In this document: positions 1-10,540 of the stretch, piece after piece
Layout of the letters: each line of letters opens with the position of its first letter
Numbering within the stretch: the first letter of the stretch is position 1
Source: Rugalucina vietnamica
Taxonomy: Eukaryota > Mollusca > Bivalvia > Lucinida > Lucinidae
Reading direction: 5' to 3'
DNA: 64,000 bases
Assembly (NCBI GenBank): GCA_964017185.1
Contig: OZ024869.1
Span: 69,224,315-69,288,314, forward strand
Program-made: the position numbers and the translations under genes
Notes under the pieces: generated by a model
Databases searched by the model: none
Seen by the model: only the letters and a program-made list of their open reading frames with translations
What the model was told of the DNA's origin: nothing

Positions 1-1797
1 CTCACCTGAGAGTCAACAAGTACAGTCACTGGACAAAGTGTTTTTTTTCCATATATGGGTATGACGGTCATCTTGGTCAAGTTTCAGGCCTATGGCTGCA
101 ATGGTTTCCATAGGATCATTGGTCCTGTAAATGCTTACCCGAGATCTAGTTGTCACTTTTTCCCATGTTTACATGTTTGCCTATGTTTCCAAAATCGACA
201 TTTACCTACATTAATCACATACCTTCATCTACTCTATCACTGGTTGTTTGCATCTATCACTTTTCAGTTCTCAGGCTGCAATAGTTTTCAAAAAATAACA
301 TTTTAAACGCAGATGGGCTCCTGGGGTCCATTTTTTCAGAATCATTAAATTTCAGTCCTACTGCCCATTTCCTGCAAGGCTTTCACTTAAAATGACATCT
401 TAAAAGTTTTTCCCATTCAAATGCATTGACGACCTATGTTGACCTTGCCATAAAATAGGTCAAGGTCACCACAGGGTCATGTTTTATATATACATTGTAG
501 TACTTGAGTCATCCATACTTCATGCAAAGTTTCGTTGAAATCGGTTCACCGGTTCTGGAGAAGAAGATGTTTTAATGGTTTTTACCATATATGGGCATGG
601 CGGCAATCTTGGACATGTGACCTGGATTATTTATATATACATTGGTTCCCACTTCCAATAGATGCTTCATATAAAATTTGGCTTTGATTGGCCAAGTGGT
701 TTCAGAGAAAAAAATCTTTGAAAAGTGTGTATGGACGACAGACCGGCCAAGGTCAAAAGATGACCTTGACCTAAATTAATTATATACCTTCATCTAATCC
801 ATTAGTTGTTTGCATCTACCACTTTTCAGATCTCAGGCTGCAATACTTTTCAAAAAATAGCTAATTACCACTTTTCCCATTATAAGTCTATGGAAACATA
901 AAGTTACCATAGCAACCATCTAGTTCTTATCCGACTGGAAAAAACACAAATTATGTAGAGGCTACTGTCAGGAACATGTCTACAAAGTACAGGATTCATC
1001 CACTTGACAGTTTCTGAGGAGAAGATTTTTGAATGTTTGTTTGTTGTTTCTTTTTTTCTTCAAAATGTTGCCCTTTATGGGGCCCCAGCAACCAATCAAA
1101 ATAAAGGATTAGGACAAAACTCGCTAGAACCATCAAACCTTACTCAATAATCATTTCTGCAAAAACAAAATTCAAGTGTCTGCAATTTTAGCGGAAAAAT
1201 AGTCCATTTCCACTTTTCCCATTATAAGTCTATGGAAACTTTAAGTTGCCATAGCAACCAGAGTTCTTATCCGCCTGGAATAAAAAACACAAATTATGTA
1301 GAGGCCACTGTCAGGAACATGTATACAAAGTATATGCTTCATCCCCTGGACAGTTTCTGAGAAGAATATTTTTGAATGTTTTTCGAAATTTTGCCCTATA
1401 TGGGGCCCCTGCAACCAATCAAAATGAAGGATTAGGACAAAAGTCACATGAAACGTAGAGGACTACTCAATAAACATTTCTGCAAAAACAAAATTCAAAT
1501 ATCTCAAACAAGACAGCAAAAATAGGCAATTTTCACTGTTCTCCATTATAAGTCTATGGGAAGCATAAGTTGCCATAGCAACCAGAGTTCTTATCCGATC
1601 GAAATAAAAAAACACACAAATATTCGTTCCCCACACCTGTAGATGCGATATGTGAAATATGAATAGATTCGGCCTGGCAGCTTCAGAGGAGAAGTCGTTT
1701 GAAAATGTTGACGACGGACGACGGACGCACGGACGCCGGCTCGACTACCATACTATAAGCTTACCTTGTGAGCCTTCGGCTCAGGTGAGCTAATAAA
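1..1797 (-). mobile_element. pearl/HINE-like tandem-core element, copy 1
   Basis: Non-autonomous element, read on the minus strand from its hairpin end at 1771-1797 (GAGCCTTCGGCTC hairpin followed by AGGTGAGCTAA). A GACGGACG-type short-word tract lies at 1708-1738. A core of about 330 bp is repeated at roughly 870, 1210 and 1529 (shared words such as CCATTATAAGTCTATGG). The window opens with CTCACCTGAG, probably the opposite end, so the copy is nearly complete. It has the same ends as the element at 43622-45765. Hairpin plus CTAA before T resembles a Helitron 3' end; core plus tetranucleotide tract matches bivalve pearl/HINE elements. No coding capacity. Family assignment is inference. Confidence 0.65.
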
Positions 1798-2327
1798 ACC
1801 GTAGGAGGAGTTGCACATACAAGGCACCCATTGTCCATTCACTTTCATTGTCAAAATAACCGAAAAACGACTAAATTCAATTTGCAAAAAAGTGTAAAAA
1901 TTAATCTGAGGATTATATCCAAACCACATGCACATCTTCATAGCATGGTCAAGACATCTGTAAAGTTTTAAAAGAATCAGAAAAGAACTGTAGGAGGAGC
2001 TGCGCACACAAGGTACCCACTGTCTATTCACTTTCATTATCAAAATGCCCGAAAAATGACTAAGTTCAAATTGCGAAAAAAGTGTCAAAAATTAATCTGA
2101 GGATTATATCCAGACCATATGCACATCGTCAAAGCATGATGAAGACATCTCTAAATTTTCAAAAGAATTGGAATAAAACTGTAGGAGGAGTAGCGAACAC
2201 AAGGTACATACTCCTATAGGGGGGCGGAAGGACGGAAGGACAGAAGGACGGACGGACAGACGGACGGAATGACGGAAAGCCAAAAACTATGTCCCTCCGC
2301 TTTTCTTCGAAAAGGCGGGGGACAATA
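1798..2327. mobile_element. tandem-core element with about 190 bp repeats
   Basis: Cores begin near 1796, 1983 and 2174 with the shared phrase CTGTAGGAGGAG, giving a period of 188-191 bp. They are followed by a GGACGGAAGGAC-type tetranucleotide tract at 2222-2275 and a terminal hairpin (CTTTTCTTCGAAAAG) with the end GGCGGGGGACAATA at about 2327. This is the same architecture as copies at 1-1797, 24935-26290 and 43622-45765 but with unrelated core sequence. It abuts the preceding element directly. Non-coding. Confidence 0.6.
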
Positions 2328-2425
2328 AAAATAAAACTGAGATCCTTTAAGAGCAGTGAACATATTAATGAGAAATGGCATGGGCCATACCGCGGATTCG
2401 GCTACTTAAGCCTCTTCAGTGACAG
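2328..2425. repeat. Left arm of a 6.4 kb-spaced inverted repeat
   Basis: About 95 bp (AGATCCTTTAAGAGCAGTG ... CCGCGG ... CTCTTCAGTGAC) recurs in reverse complement at 8828-8940, just before unit B. The first 50 bp also recur directly at 2641-2689, where unit A homology starts. These repeats bracket unit A plus the LINE and may mark the edges of an older insertion or rearrangement. Confidence 0.6.
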
Positions 2426-2867
2426 TAGTAATGGTGGGCCGATACCAAGACTAATATAATCCAAATGGAGCCAAATATATAAACGTTAGTAAATGAATCT
2501 AAACCCATAATATTTTTCTGATTTCTCAGAATACCCCAGCTGATCTCAAAGGACCAAAAGGAAAATATAATCTGTACTATGGATGGTGTACGGGGAGACA
2601 TTTTAGGGCCGCCACACGACACAACACCAGCTGCAGTAATAGCAAAACTGAGATCCTTTAAGAGCAGTGAACATATTAATGAGAAATGGCACAAAAGAAC
2701 AACAACCCCAGCCAAATTGACATATCGCAAATAGATGATATAATAACATATCACAACATTTCTACTGTTTTCACGAATTTTAAATTCAAACGGACATGAA
2801 TCCGACAAAATGAAATTAAAAATGAGAATGTAATCCGTCAGCTTGACCTTTCGAAGGAATATCATTT

Positions 2868-3101
2868 GAGCCGACGCATGGGAAAACCAACAATCTGAAT
2901 AGGCGAAAACAAAGGCGCAGATCAGCTTCGCGGTAACCGCGAAGCTGATCAGCGCCTTTGTTTTCGCCACACGGATAGTACAATCCCTCTTCTACTTTAA
3001 TCCAAAATTTCAAGCTTCTAGCCTGCTTCTGTGACTGTACAGACTGGTTTGTGTCGGACCTGGTTGGAACCCAAATTGTTGGTTTTCTCACGCACAGGCT
3101 C
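2868..3101 (+). mobile_element. MITE-A copy 1
   Basis: Ends GAGCCG.../...GGCTC with matching GGGAAAACC / GGTTTTCTC sub-ends and a 4 bp target duplication ATTT on both sides. At 2911-2975 sits a near-perfect hairpin (GCGAAAACAAAGGCGC ... GCGCCTTTGTTTTCGC) with apex CGCGGTAACCGCG. It lies within unit A between the CCCCAGCC and CATAGCCG landmarks; units B and C lack it there. Confidence 0.85.
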
Positions 3102-3149
3102 ATTTAAGATTATAAACAATCGAGCTTCCTGGAAGCTTCTCGGAGAAAG

Positions 3150-3248
3150 TGAAAAAAAACCCCAAAAAACAAACAAAAAAAAAAACAAAAAAAAAAAAAC
3201 AAAAAAAAACAAAAAACAAAAAAAAACAAACAAACAAAAAAAACAAAA

Positions 3249-3301
<53 letters not shown>
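3150..3301 (+). repeat. A-rich tract
   Basis: A run of A with scattered C, ending in about 50 uninterrupted A. It follows MITE-A1 and precedes the CATAGCCG landmark of unit A. The Lys- or Phe-rich open frames over it are artefacts of the homopolymer. It may be a retroposon tail, but no SINE or LINE body is visible upstream. Confidence 0.9.
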
Positions 3302-3302
<1 letters not shown>

Positions 3303-3811
3303 AGCAAAATATGCCAGTCAACATAGCCGTACCAGAACGTACATGTACTTGCATCATCTTCTCGGGTCAATATCGTCTACCGAGTAGCTTATGAGATTTA
3401 GCTCACATCAGCTGCAATCACTATTTGCTTATGGAATTAAATCTGTAGAATGAAATTTGAGTTTGGTGTTAGATTAATCTTCTGTATAAAATAATAAAAG
3501 TGAGAGAATGGTAAAGGTTGTCACCTGTCCCGTAAACTAGCCCTTACTCCTACATGTGTGTTCTAGATTTATTTGCAAATTCTAGTTCTTGTACTATTAC
3601 CATATTACTGAACTTTCTAAATTATAAACTTCCTATCTTACTGCTATCAAATCTCATGTCATAAGATACTGTGAGACAATGTATGAAACTTCAGATAGAA
3701 TGGTCTTTGTCAACAAAAGATTCTGGCTCAGTATTGAAGAGTAGAGGGTGTCTGTCCACATACCTTTTTTCTACTCTTTATGTCACATTGCCACATAATG
3801 TGGTTAAAAAC

Positions 3812-4066
3812 AAAACTTCTGTTGGGGTTCTAATTGTTTGATGTTCAGGTGTTGAATTTTTGTGCTGCTTTCACCTTATGTATGCTTTCATATTTTAGTT
3901 AATTTCGGGTAACTGAGTGGCCGCCTATTGGTATATAGCTGCTCAGCCGGCTTACGATATGTTTTGTACCTGATTGTCAATTTTGTTTTTCCCGTCTAAG
4001 TTTTTGGAGTGGGAATTTCTTTCTGATTGCACCGTTTCCTGATCATTGCCTACTTTTACAATTCTA
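3812..4066 (+). repeat. Interspersed repeat R5 (GTAACTGAGTGGCC family)
   Basis: About 255 bp running from GGTTCTAATTGTTTGATG through GTAACTGAGTGGCCGCC and GGAGTGGGAATTTCTTTC to CATTGCCTACTTTTAC. Copies lie at 10282-10540 (+), 34118-34262 (partial, +), 42967-43240 (-) and 60715-60987 (+), so the family is dispersed beyond the unit array. No terminal repeats or coding frame found; nature unknown. Confidence 0.7.
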
Positions 4067-5602
4067 TTTCTTCTCTAGCAATCAAACTTATACGGAATAA
4101 ATAAACTCGCCCGAATTTCAAATTCAGTACCCCTGAATCAAGCGTCAAAGCAAAGTTCAAAGACATTAGAATTGCTGCTGTAAGATATGGTACTCCTGCT
4201 TCCTGAATTTCGCAATTATTTTTGGCGTGGTAGGCGGGCGTACGTACGTAAATGTATAAGGCTAGGTGTGTAACTAACGTCAGTATTTCAAAGGCTTGGT
4301 GGACACACAGCGTAAGCAATAATAGCGTGGGCTTGCTATCCTGCCAATGTATTTTAGTTAGTAGATATAGCTAATTGTCGTCAAGACGAGTTTTGCTCTG
4401 AGTTTGTAAAATGTTTATGCGGACTAAAGTATAAGTACAGGTGTGGTCACCAATTCGCAGTACCATTACCTTGCAGGCTTTCAGTCAGCTTGGTATGCTT
4501 GATTCCATTTCGCTGCCCTACATTTACACGGATTCTGCTAAACATTGGCTTTTGCAGTTGCGACAGTGGCCTCTTCATCAATGTGTACTGCTCTGGAGAG
4601 AGTGCTTCCATTGCAAGTGGCATCGTTAACATCGTATTCACAGTGATGGATGGATGGTTCGTTGTACGACTTTCCATGTGCTGGTTAGAATGTGCAACTC
4701 TGACTTTTTGTATTGATTTTAAGGTCATAGAGTTATCAGATGGTCGTTTAACTTGATACATTGTCCTTTGCTTTTTGCTTCTGGGCCTGAACATTCCTAT
4801 CCATGTCATGGCTTATTGTAGCTTACCTGGCACATCTGTCTGCAGGTTGTGTAAGTAAGTAAGTGCTTGTTTGTTCTGAAATAGGAGGACATGCTCTTTG
4901 ATTGTAAAAAGGCACAACATTAACCTTACTCTCTCGGTCTCAACCAACTATACCTAGAGGTTAGACACGAATCAAGACGTATGGAGCTGGGTTTGGATGC
5001 GGTGGATGACCGTAACGTCAATCGTGCATCTTCATTTTCCCCTAAGTGTTGCTTGCTGCATCGCTTTTTGTTCCATTGAAACCAAATCATGCAGCATATC
5101 AGTGCTATATGTGGGTATGTCTACAACACCGTTTTTAGTTTGGAGTAATCTTCATTTACCCGGATTGCTGACCTAAGCTAATGAGTTCCAACGCAATTCT
5201 TTACAGATTTTGCTTAGAAACCTGTGAACAGTCAATGGTCATTACTGTCTTTCTCTATCAACAATCAAATGAGCTTCGTGATATTATTCATGTATCTTAT
5301 TCCATCGTAAGGGAAACATAGAAACATAAGCATACACATGAACTTAGTATTTGTTTTGTCTTCAATCACATGATATCTTTTTTTCCCACGTTTTTGATCT
5401 TATGTTACATGAACATGGTCTTTGAATGCAAGGTAACACCATGGGTGATTGTAACACTATGCAAACAAAAACATAATGCTATATTTAAGCTTTTTCATAT
5501 GACTTGAATATGTATCAGGTTTGCCGTGGTACTATCGGATCGCTTTCATTGCAATCTGAGGTCTTGGTGAACAAGGCCAAACTAGACCTAATTAATTTAT
5601 TT

Positions 5603-5836
5603 GAGCCGCCTCATTAGAAAACCAACAATCTGCATATGCGAAAACAAAGACGCAGATCAGCTTCGCTGTAACCGCGAAGCTGATCAGCGCATTTGTTTTC
5701 GCTACACGGATAGTACAATTCCTCTACTTTCTAAATCCAAAATCTCCATTCTCTAGCCAGGTCCTGTGCTTGTACATCCCGGTTTGTGTCGGACCTGTTC
5801 GGAAATCACAGTGTTGGTTTTCCCATGAGGCGGTTC
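5603..5836 (+). mobile_element. MITE-A copy 2
   Basis: GAGCCGCCTC ... GAGGCGGTTC ends, internal hairpin with apex CGCTGTAACCGCG, and flanks that repeat for 8 bp (ATTTATTT at 5595-5602 and 5837-5844; the usual duplication is 4 bp and the site is itself a 4 bp repeat). It sits exactly at the end of unit A, where units C and D also carry copies. Confidence 0.85.
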
Positions 5837-5849
5837 ATTTATTTGTGTA

Positions 5850-5924
5850 AGCGAAAACAAAGGCACAGATCAGCTGCGGAAGAACAGCACTTGTAAGTGA
5901 TCAGAGCCTTTGTTTTCGCTACAT
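5850..5924 (+). mobile_element. MITE-A copy 3, hairpin remnant
   Basis: Only the hairpin arms remain: GCGAAAACAAAGGCACAG and GAGCCTTTGTTTTCGC with a degraded apex. It lies between copy 2 and the truncated 3' edge of the LINE. Confidence 0.6.
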
Positions 5925-7567
5925 GATAAGAATATCTGCTATGGAGGTTAGCTTAGTTGCGATATTTTCTGAGCCAGTGAAAGTTTCGTCATTTATAATT
6001 AATTCATCGGGAATCGGGGATCGCTTGAGGAGACCCGTTTATTACCGCTGACGGCCCGTAGGTGGCGCCATAAAAATTTAGAATCTTTAGAATCAGAAAT
6101 TGAGTCAGAAAAATATTTTCGTTTTGCTGCTCGTATTAACTGGCGTGTTTTGTTACGATACCGTTTGAAGTCAGACCAGTTCTTTTTCCGTTTGCTGTCA
6201 TCCCGCAGTCTCTGCATATGGGTAATATCCGGAGAAAACCATTCCGGCAAACGCCTATGTTTGACACGTAGAGTTTTAATAGGAGCATGGTTGTCCAAAC
6301 GCGTTATAATCAAATTAGACCAGTTTAAAAAATCGTCATCAACACATGTCGCGTTTGCCGTAAATAAATCAAGGTCATTTTGGAGATCGCTCAAGAAAGC
6401 AGATTTATTAAACTGTTTAAAGTATCGGTACGTTGTGGTTACGTGTTCATTTTTAGGAATTTTACAGTTGACCTTGCGAGTAAAGCAGACAGGAGAATGA
6501 TCGCTGATGGCTAATTTAGATATAAAACATTCAGTTACATTTTCAGGATGATTTGTGTACACGTGATCTATTGTTGTCGCTGATTTTTCTGTGATTCTTG
6601 TCGGTCCAGACACGAGTTGCGAAAAATCGAATATTTGTATCATGTTGAGCCATTTTTTAGTTATAGATTTGTTGTAATCAATATTGAAATCACCCATCAT
6701 AATGATTTCAAGTCCAGTAGCTTGCGCAATGGACACTTCTTGTTCGAATGAATCTATCCATTCGGCCTTTGCGTCAGGTGGACGATACACGATGCAAACT
6801 AAAAATGGCCGTGTATTTGGTAGGTTAAATTCTGACCACAATGTTTAGATATTAGATATCTCTAACTCGCGACGCCGTGTACTATTTAGTGAATTTCTGT
6901 AGTATAAGACGAGACCGCCGCCGGATTTATCTTGAGTATCTGATCTGTCTTTCCGCATAAATTCAAATCCCTGAATATTAAGTTGACAATCTGGAACACT
7001 GCATTCGAGAAACGTTTCACAGATACCGAAAATATCTGGGCCATTATCAGTTGCCATAACTAATTATAGTTCATCTAGCTTTGGGGTCAGATGCCTTATA
7101 TTGAGGTTACAGAAATGCAAGCCTTTAGGCATGAAAGTTATGTTTGAATTTTGAGATTCTGTATCCAAAGAAGGATAGGCCTCTCCAGAGCTATTAGGAG
7201 TTACAGTACCATTGTTGCTAAGCACCGTGTCATCATTTGTTTCAACTGAAGAAATGCTGGGATCATCTAGGTCGTCGGTTGTAACGTCGGACTCAGACAT
7301 GTGCGAAGTGCATTTTTCAGTATAGCTAGAACGTTCATGAATACTGTGTGAATTTTGTTTTATATGCCCTGCTGCGTCCTAATACGCATTTCGACCCGCA
7401 ATCCCCGCACGTCCACTGTTGAAATAACACTCATAAGTGTTATGGTTTCTCATTGAACATATATGACAAAATGTTTGAACGTGTGTACGACGAGATCTTC
7501 GTTCAGAAGGGACTATATTTCTAGGTTTTTGTTTCTGGGGTTCTGCCGTCGAGGAACTCGGGGATCC

Positions 7568-7641
<74 letters not shown>

Positions 7642-7740
7642 CTAAACGCCCGGTTGTCCAGATCATCTGATGCCGACAGTAACACACATGTATCATTGCA
7701 CACAACACATACGTCACATTTGTCGAGTGTCTTCATATGT
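5925..7740 (-). pseudogene. Decayed LINE open frame: Cys clusters plus AP endonuclease
   Basis: Read on the minus strand, one frame runs from 7717 to 6010 interrupted only by three stops (7379-7381, 7064-7066, 6845-6847). The endonuclease part carries the start motif LNIRHLTPKLDEL (to 7067), then YRPPD (about 6785), GDFNID (about 6690) and TTIDH ... SDHSPV (about 6500), as in CR1/L2/Jockey-type LINE endonucleases. Upstream are Cys clusters CDVCVVC and CHICSMRNHNTYEC, the first in another frame beyond a microsatellite. A one-base shift near 6010 restores similarity to about 5930, where the copy stops. The reverse transcriptase domain is absent. Dead, 3'-truncated copy. Confidence 0.85.
7571..7642 (+). 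repeat. (AC)n(ACGC)n microsatellite inside the LINE
   Basis: An AC run followed by nine or so ACGC repeats. It lies within the LINE frame on the opposite strand, where it reads as Arg-Ala-Cys-Val repeats. The LINE frame differs on its two sides, so length change here shifted the frame. Confidence 0.95.
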
Positions 7741-7865
7741 GTGTTAACCGTTTCAAGCTCATAATGTCAACATTTCTGACGAAAACAGTCGTGCTGAATT
7801 ATAAGACTTATAAGGGCTAACAGACAACCATTTGATGGAAAATCTAATAAGTTCGTTTTTGGGAA

Positions 7866-8066
7866 GTGGGGAGCGCGATGGCGTAATGGTAGAATAGGGC
7901 ACCACGAGAGGTTCTGGATTTGATACCTACATACACCGTGTAGTTTGCTTGAGAAAAACACAAGTCCTTACAATGCCGATAAACAGCTAGGAAGCGTTGG
8001 CGCTGTCCGACATGACTAAAAATGTTGATTGGGACGTTTGAAGTCATTGCAAAACGAAACAAAAAG
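7866..8066 (+). mobile_element. tRNA-derived SINE, degenerate copy
   Basis: Head GGAGCGCGATGGCGTAATGG (A-box-like) and GAGGTTCTGGATTTGATACC (B-box-like), then a body and the tail GTTGATTGGGACGTTTGAAG. It aligns along its length with the clean SINE at 17069-17276. Many substitutions and no clear target duplication: an old insertion. Confidence 0.7.
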
Positions 8067-8824
8067 TTTTGGAAGCTAGTGGAAGACGTATACAAGAAAC
8101 ACTGCCAGAAAAAAATATGCAAAAATCACTTAGCCCCGCTCACTCAGGCTTTAACGGTCACAGGATTTTCCATTCTGCAAAAGTGTCCGCCGTAAGAAAT
8201 ATCATTTTTGGCCCAAAGATCCGCCGTAGATAGCATCATTTTCAAAAAGAACACATTGGACGTACGTTGCATCAAGGCAATGAACTCTCTGACGTAACTT
8301 GCTTCCCAAACGATCCAGCCTAGGTGTGTTAACACCATATTGTGCAAAAGTTTGCTTGAGTTCAGGAGTGTCTTTTGGTGGTATGAAACAAGGAATGATT
8401 CCGGTATATAACGAAACTTTTATATTTACAAACGATGATGAAGGATTCGAATAATTAGCAAACGTAATCAATTTTTGTGTTTGTGGTGGCATATTCCTTC
8501 AATGAAATTTATAATTTCTGACACAAGGTAAGCTTTTGTTACAAACTACTTACTGCAAAAACAGAAGGCATCCTTACTTTGTTTTCCCACAAAGTCATGA
8601 CCCAGACATCCTCGCATTAATGCCTATAAAACTGATCGCCAACTTATCGCTCTCCATTCCCCCCTAACCTCGTGAAATGTTGCATCAATCTATACCGTAA
8701 CATATTCAGTTGCATCAACGGTATACAGGGTGTATATATTTGGCTCTGTTTGGATAATACAAGTCTGCTCGACTATCCTGTTGAAAGTAGCAAAATTACA
8801 GTATTTTCCTTTGGCTCCATTTTA
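8067..8824. other. Unassigned sequence with one unrecognised open frame
   Basis: An open frame on the minus strand (8202-8492, 96 residues) reads ...PPKDTPELKQTFAQYG... and seems to continue in another frame to 8144. The amino-acid composition is protein-like, but I recognise no family. It lies on the LINE strand, upstream of it, with a SINE between. It could be a piece of a second retroelement or chance. The remainder shows no structure. Confidence 0.2.
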
Positions 8825-8827
8825 CCA

Positions 8828-8940
8828 AATCTAAATGGTCACTGAAGAGGCTTATGTAGCAGAAACCGCGGTATAGCCCATCCCTTTTCTCATTAATATG
8901 CTCACTGCTCTTAAAGGATCTCGGTTTTATTTTTATTTGG
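8828..8940. repeat. Right arm of the 6.4 kb-spaced inverted repeat
   Basis: Reverse complement of 2328-2425: GTCACTGAAGAGGCTTATG ... CCGCGG ... CACTGCTCTTAAAGGATCT. It ends where unit B begins. Confidence 0.6.
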
Positions 8941-9287
8941 TGATCTAAACCAGTGGTTTCAGTTTATTTGGGCTATTTCGGCATTTATGAGCAGTTTAAA
9001 GTTTATGCTCAGCTGAGTTGAGCACGAAAAAAGCATTATAACCTGGGGACCAGGTCAAGATTCAGTCTTGAATCAGCAACAACAAAGTTATTATATTTAG
9101 ACTACCAACAAAAACTAAAATGAAAATAAACAAAACAAAATTATTTCTTTATTTACATAAACAATACTATCACCCGCTCACACCCCTGTTGTCACAGCTA
9201 CATTTATTTCATAATATGCATCTATGACTTACTTTGGTTATTATTAAAAATGACAATGCAACTGACAAGTATATTAATCTACCTGCA

Positions 9288-9614
9288 GGAGATGGCAGCT
9301 TCTATCACGCCCTACTCCTCAGGAAAACATGTCCGTGAAATGTATACCTCAGTATTCTCCGCTGGAGTATACAGGGGTAAACATATTTTTATTTTTTTTA
9401 CTTTAAAACATAGATTGTGGGTACACGTTAGAACAGCCTCGGCGAGACGGTTCTAACATGTACCCACAATCAATGTTTTGAGCAAAAATAAGAAAAATAT
9501 TTAAAAAAACAATGTACTGAAAATTTTCGATTTTATAACTTTTAAAATCTGTACATTGTATATTACATTGGCGTGTCTTCGTAATGAGGAGATGGCAGCT
9601 TCTATCATGCCCTA
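9288..9614. mobile_element. MITE-B copy 1 with 27 bp flanking duplication
   Basis: The element (9315-9587) has ends like CAGGAAAACATGTCCGTG and GTGTCTTCGTAAT (inverted) and an internal hairpin at about 9413-9470 (ATTGTGGGTACACG ... GTACCCACAAT). The 27 bases at 9288-9314 recur at 9588-9614 with one difference. Unit C has the identical arrangement. Unit D (19098) has a single copy of the 27 bp sequence and no element, so it shows the empty site. Confidence 0.8.
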
Positions 9615-9735
9615 AACAGAGATTCTGAAAATATTTGTTCAAAGTGGTATTGTCATTCTTCGTGTTTCATTTTTATTACAAAAGCAATTTACTTTTTAGG
9701 AAATTCAGAGAATAATGACGGAGTTTTCTAATCTG

Positions 9736-9800
9736 TACCCAGCGGCGAGGAGGTTCCATAATCTCTGTTTTGAGCAAAAATAAGAAAGAAAAATCTTCTA
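9736..9800 (+). mobile_element. MITE-B half copy
   Basis: Starts inside the hairpin (GTACCCAGCGGCGAGGAGG) and runs through TGTTTTGAGCAAAAATAAG. A longer version lies at the same place in unit C (14018-14166), so the fragment predates the B/C duplication and was shortened in B. Confidence 0.6.
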
Positions 9801-10004
9801 TAGCATAATATGCTTGACTCAGCAATAAAATGGCAACCGGGCCATTCATTGAAGGTTTGGGTTACAGGGACGGTAAATCACTGACTATGCCTACCCCCTG
9901 TCGTTGCTTACAGTATATTTTCACCGGTATACATTACAACCAATTACAAGCAAATATATGTATAATATGAGCATTGCCGATCTTTATATTTTTTGGCATC
10001 TTTT

Positions 10005-10540
10005 GCTCCGGAGTTAGTAAGTTATTGGGCGCCCAGGGATCTCCATCGTCGGGCAGCTTACTCGTTCTATGTCCTCGTTTTTGATTCATCATGAAATTTA
10101 TCATGATTTATTTGTTTGTCCATGATGATTCATTGACTAGTTAGAGATTCACTACGAGGACCGAACAACTAACTAAATGTTATGAACCACTGCAGAAGCT
10201 GAGGGTGAGGTTAGGATCCTGTAAAACCGGTTTAAGCCCGCCAGTAATTTTATATTACTGATCGTTCCAAGGCGATACTTCTGTGGTGGTTCTTATTGTT
10301 TTATGTCTTGGTGTTTAAATTTTTTGTGCTGTTGGTGCCGTATGTATGCTATCATAGTTTTAGTTAAGTTTAGGTAACTGAGTGGCCACCTATTGGGAAA
10401 ATAGCTCATTCGGCTTACGAAATGTATTCATGGTATAAGTACCTTATTGTTAGTTTGGTTTTTTCCCACCTCGGTTTTTGGAGTGGGAATCTTTTTCTGA
10501 TTGCGCCTTTTCCTGATCGTTGCCTACTTGTACCTTTTTG
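10005..10540 (+). repeat. Interspersed repeat R5, extended copy
   Basis: Begins with GCTCCGGAGTTAGTAAG and CAGGGATCTCCATCGTCGGG (shared with 34066-34135), continues through ACGAGGACCGAACAACTAAC and GATCGTTCCAAGGCGATACT (shared, inverted, with 42967-43425), and ends with the GTAACTGAGTGGCC module. The family is therefore at least 450 bp long. No terminal repeats or frame seen. Confidence 0.65.

Larger units (their letters stand above)
2641..5600 (+). repeat. Segmental repeat unit A (5'-truncated)
   Basis: Collinear with units B, C and D. Shared landmarks are CCCCAGCCAAA (2706), CATAGCCGTACCAGAACG (3323), TTAGAATTGCTGCTGTAAG (4165), the CAATATTTCAAAGGC-type site (4278), ATCAAGACGTATGGAGCTG (4973) and GAACAAGGCCAAA (5570). 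Unit A lacks the front 2 kb seen in B-D. Open frames inside it (such as 4447-4809 minus) are broken or shifted in the other units, so I read it as non-coding. It contains MITE-A1, an A-rich tract and an interspersed repeat. Confidence 0.75.

Noticed and set aside
2868-3101. MITE-A hairpin as a transcription terminator or CRISPR repeat
   Set aside because: Copies are dispersed, carry target duplications and are not regularly spaced; the genome is eukaryotic.
3031-3394. Lys-rich and Phe-rich open frames
   Set aside because: They are translations of the A-rich tract at 3150-3301.
4447-4809. A 120-residue open frame in unit A, with partial counterparts in B (11640-11940) and C (15529-15880)
   Set aside because: The counterparts share some peptides but have stops and shifts at different places and no recognised family, so conservation is explained by DNA-level duplication of the unit.
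7463-7736. Thr-His, Arg-Ala-Cys and similar repeat peptides as a separate gene
   Set aside because: Microsatellite reading frames; the minus-strand part is explained by the LINE.
7866-7940. Possible functional tRNA gene
   Set aside because: The head is tRNA-like but lacks a proper acceptor stem and continues into the SINE body; the same holds for 17069 and 37730 (minus).
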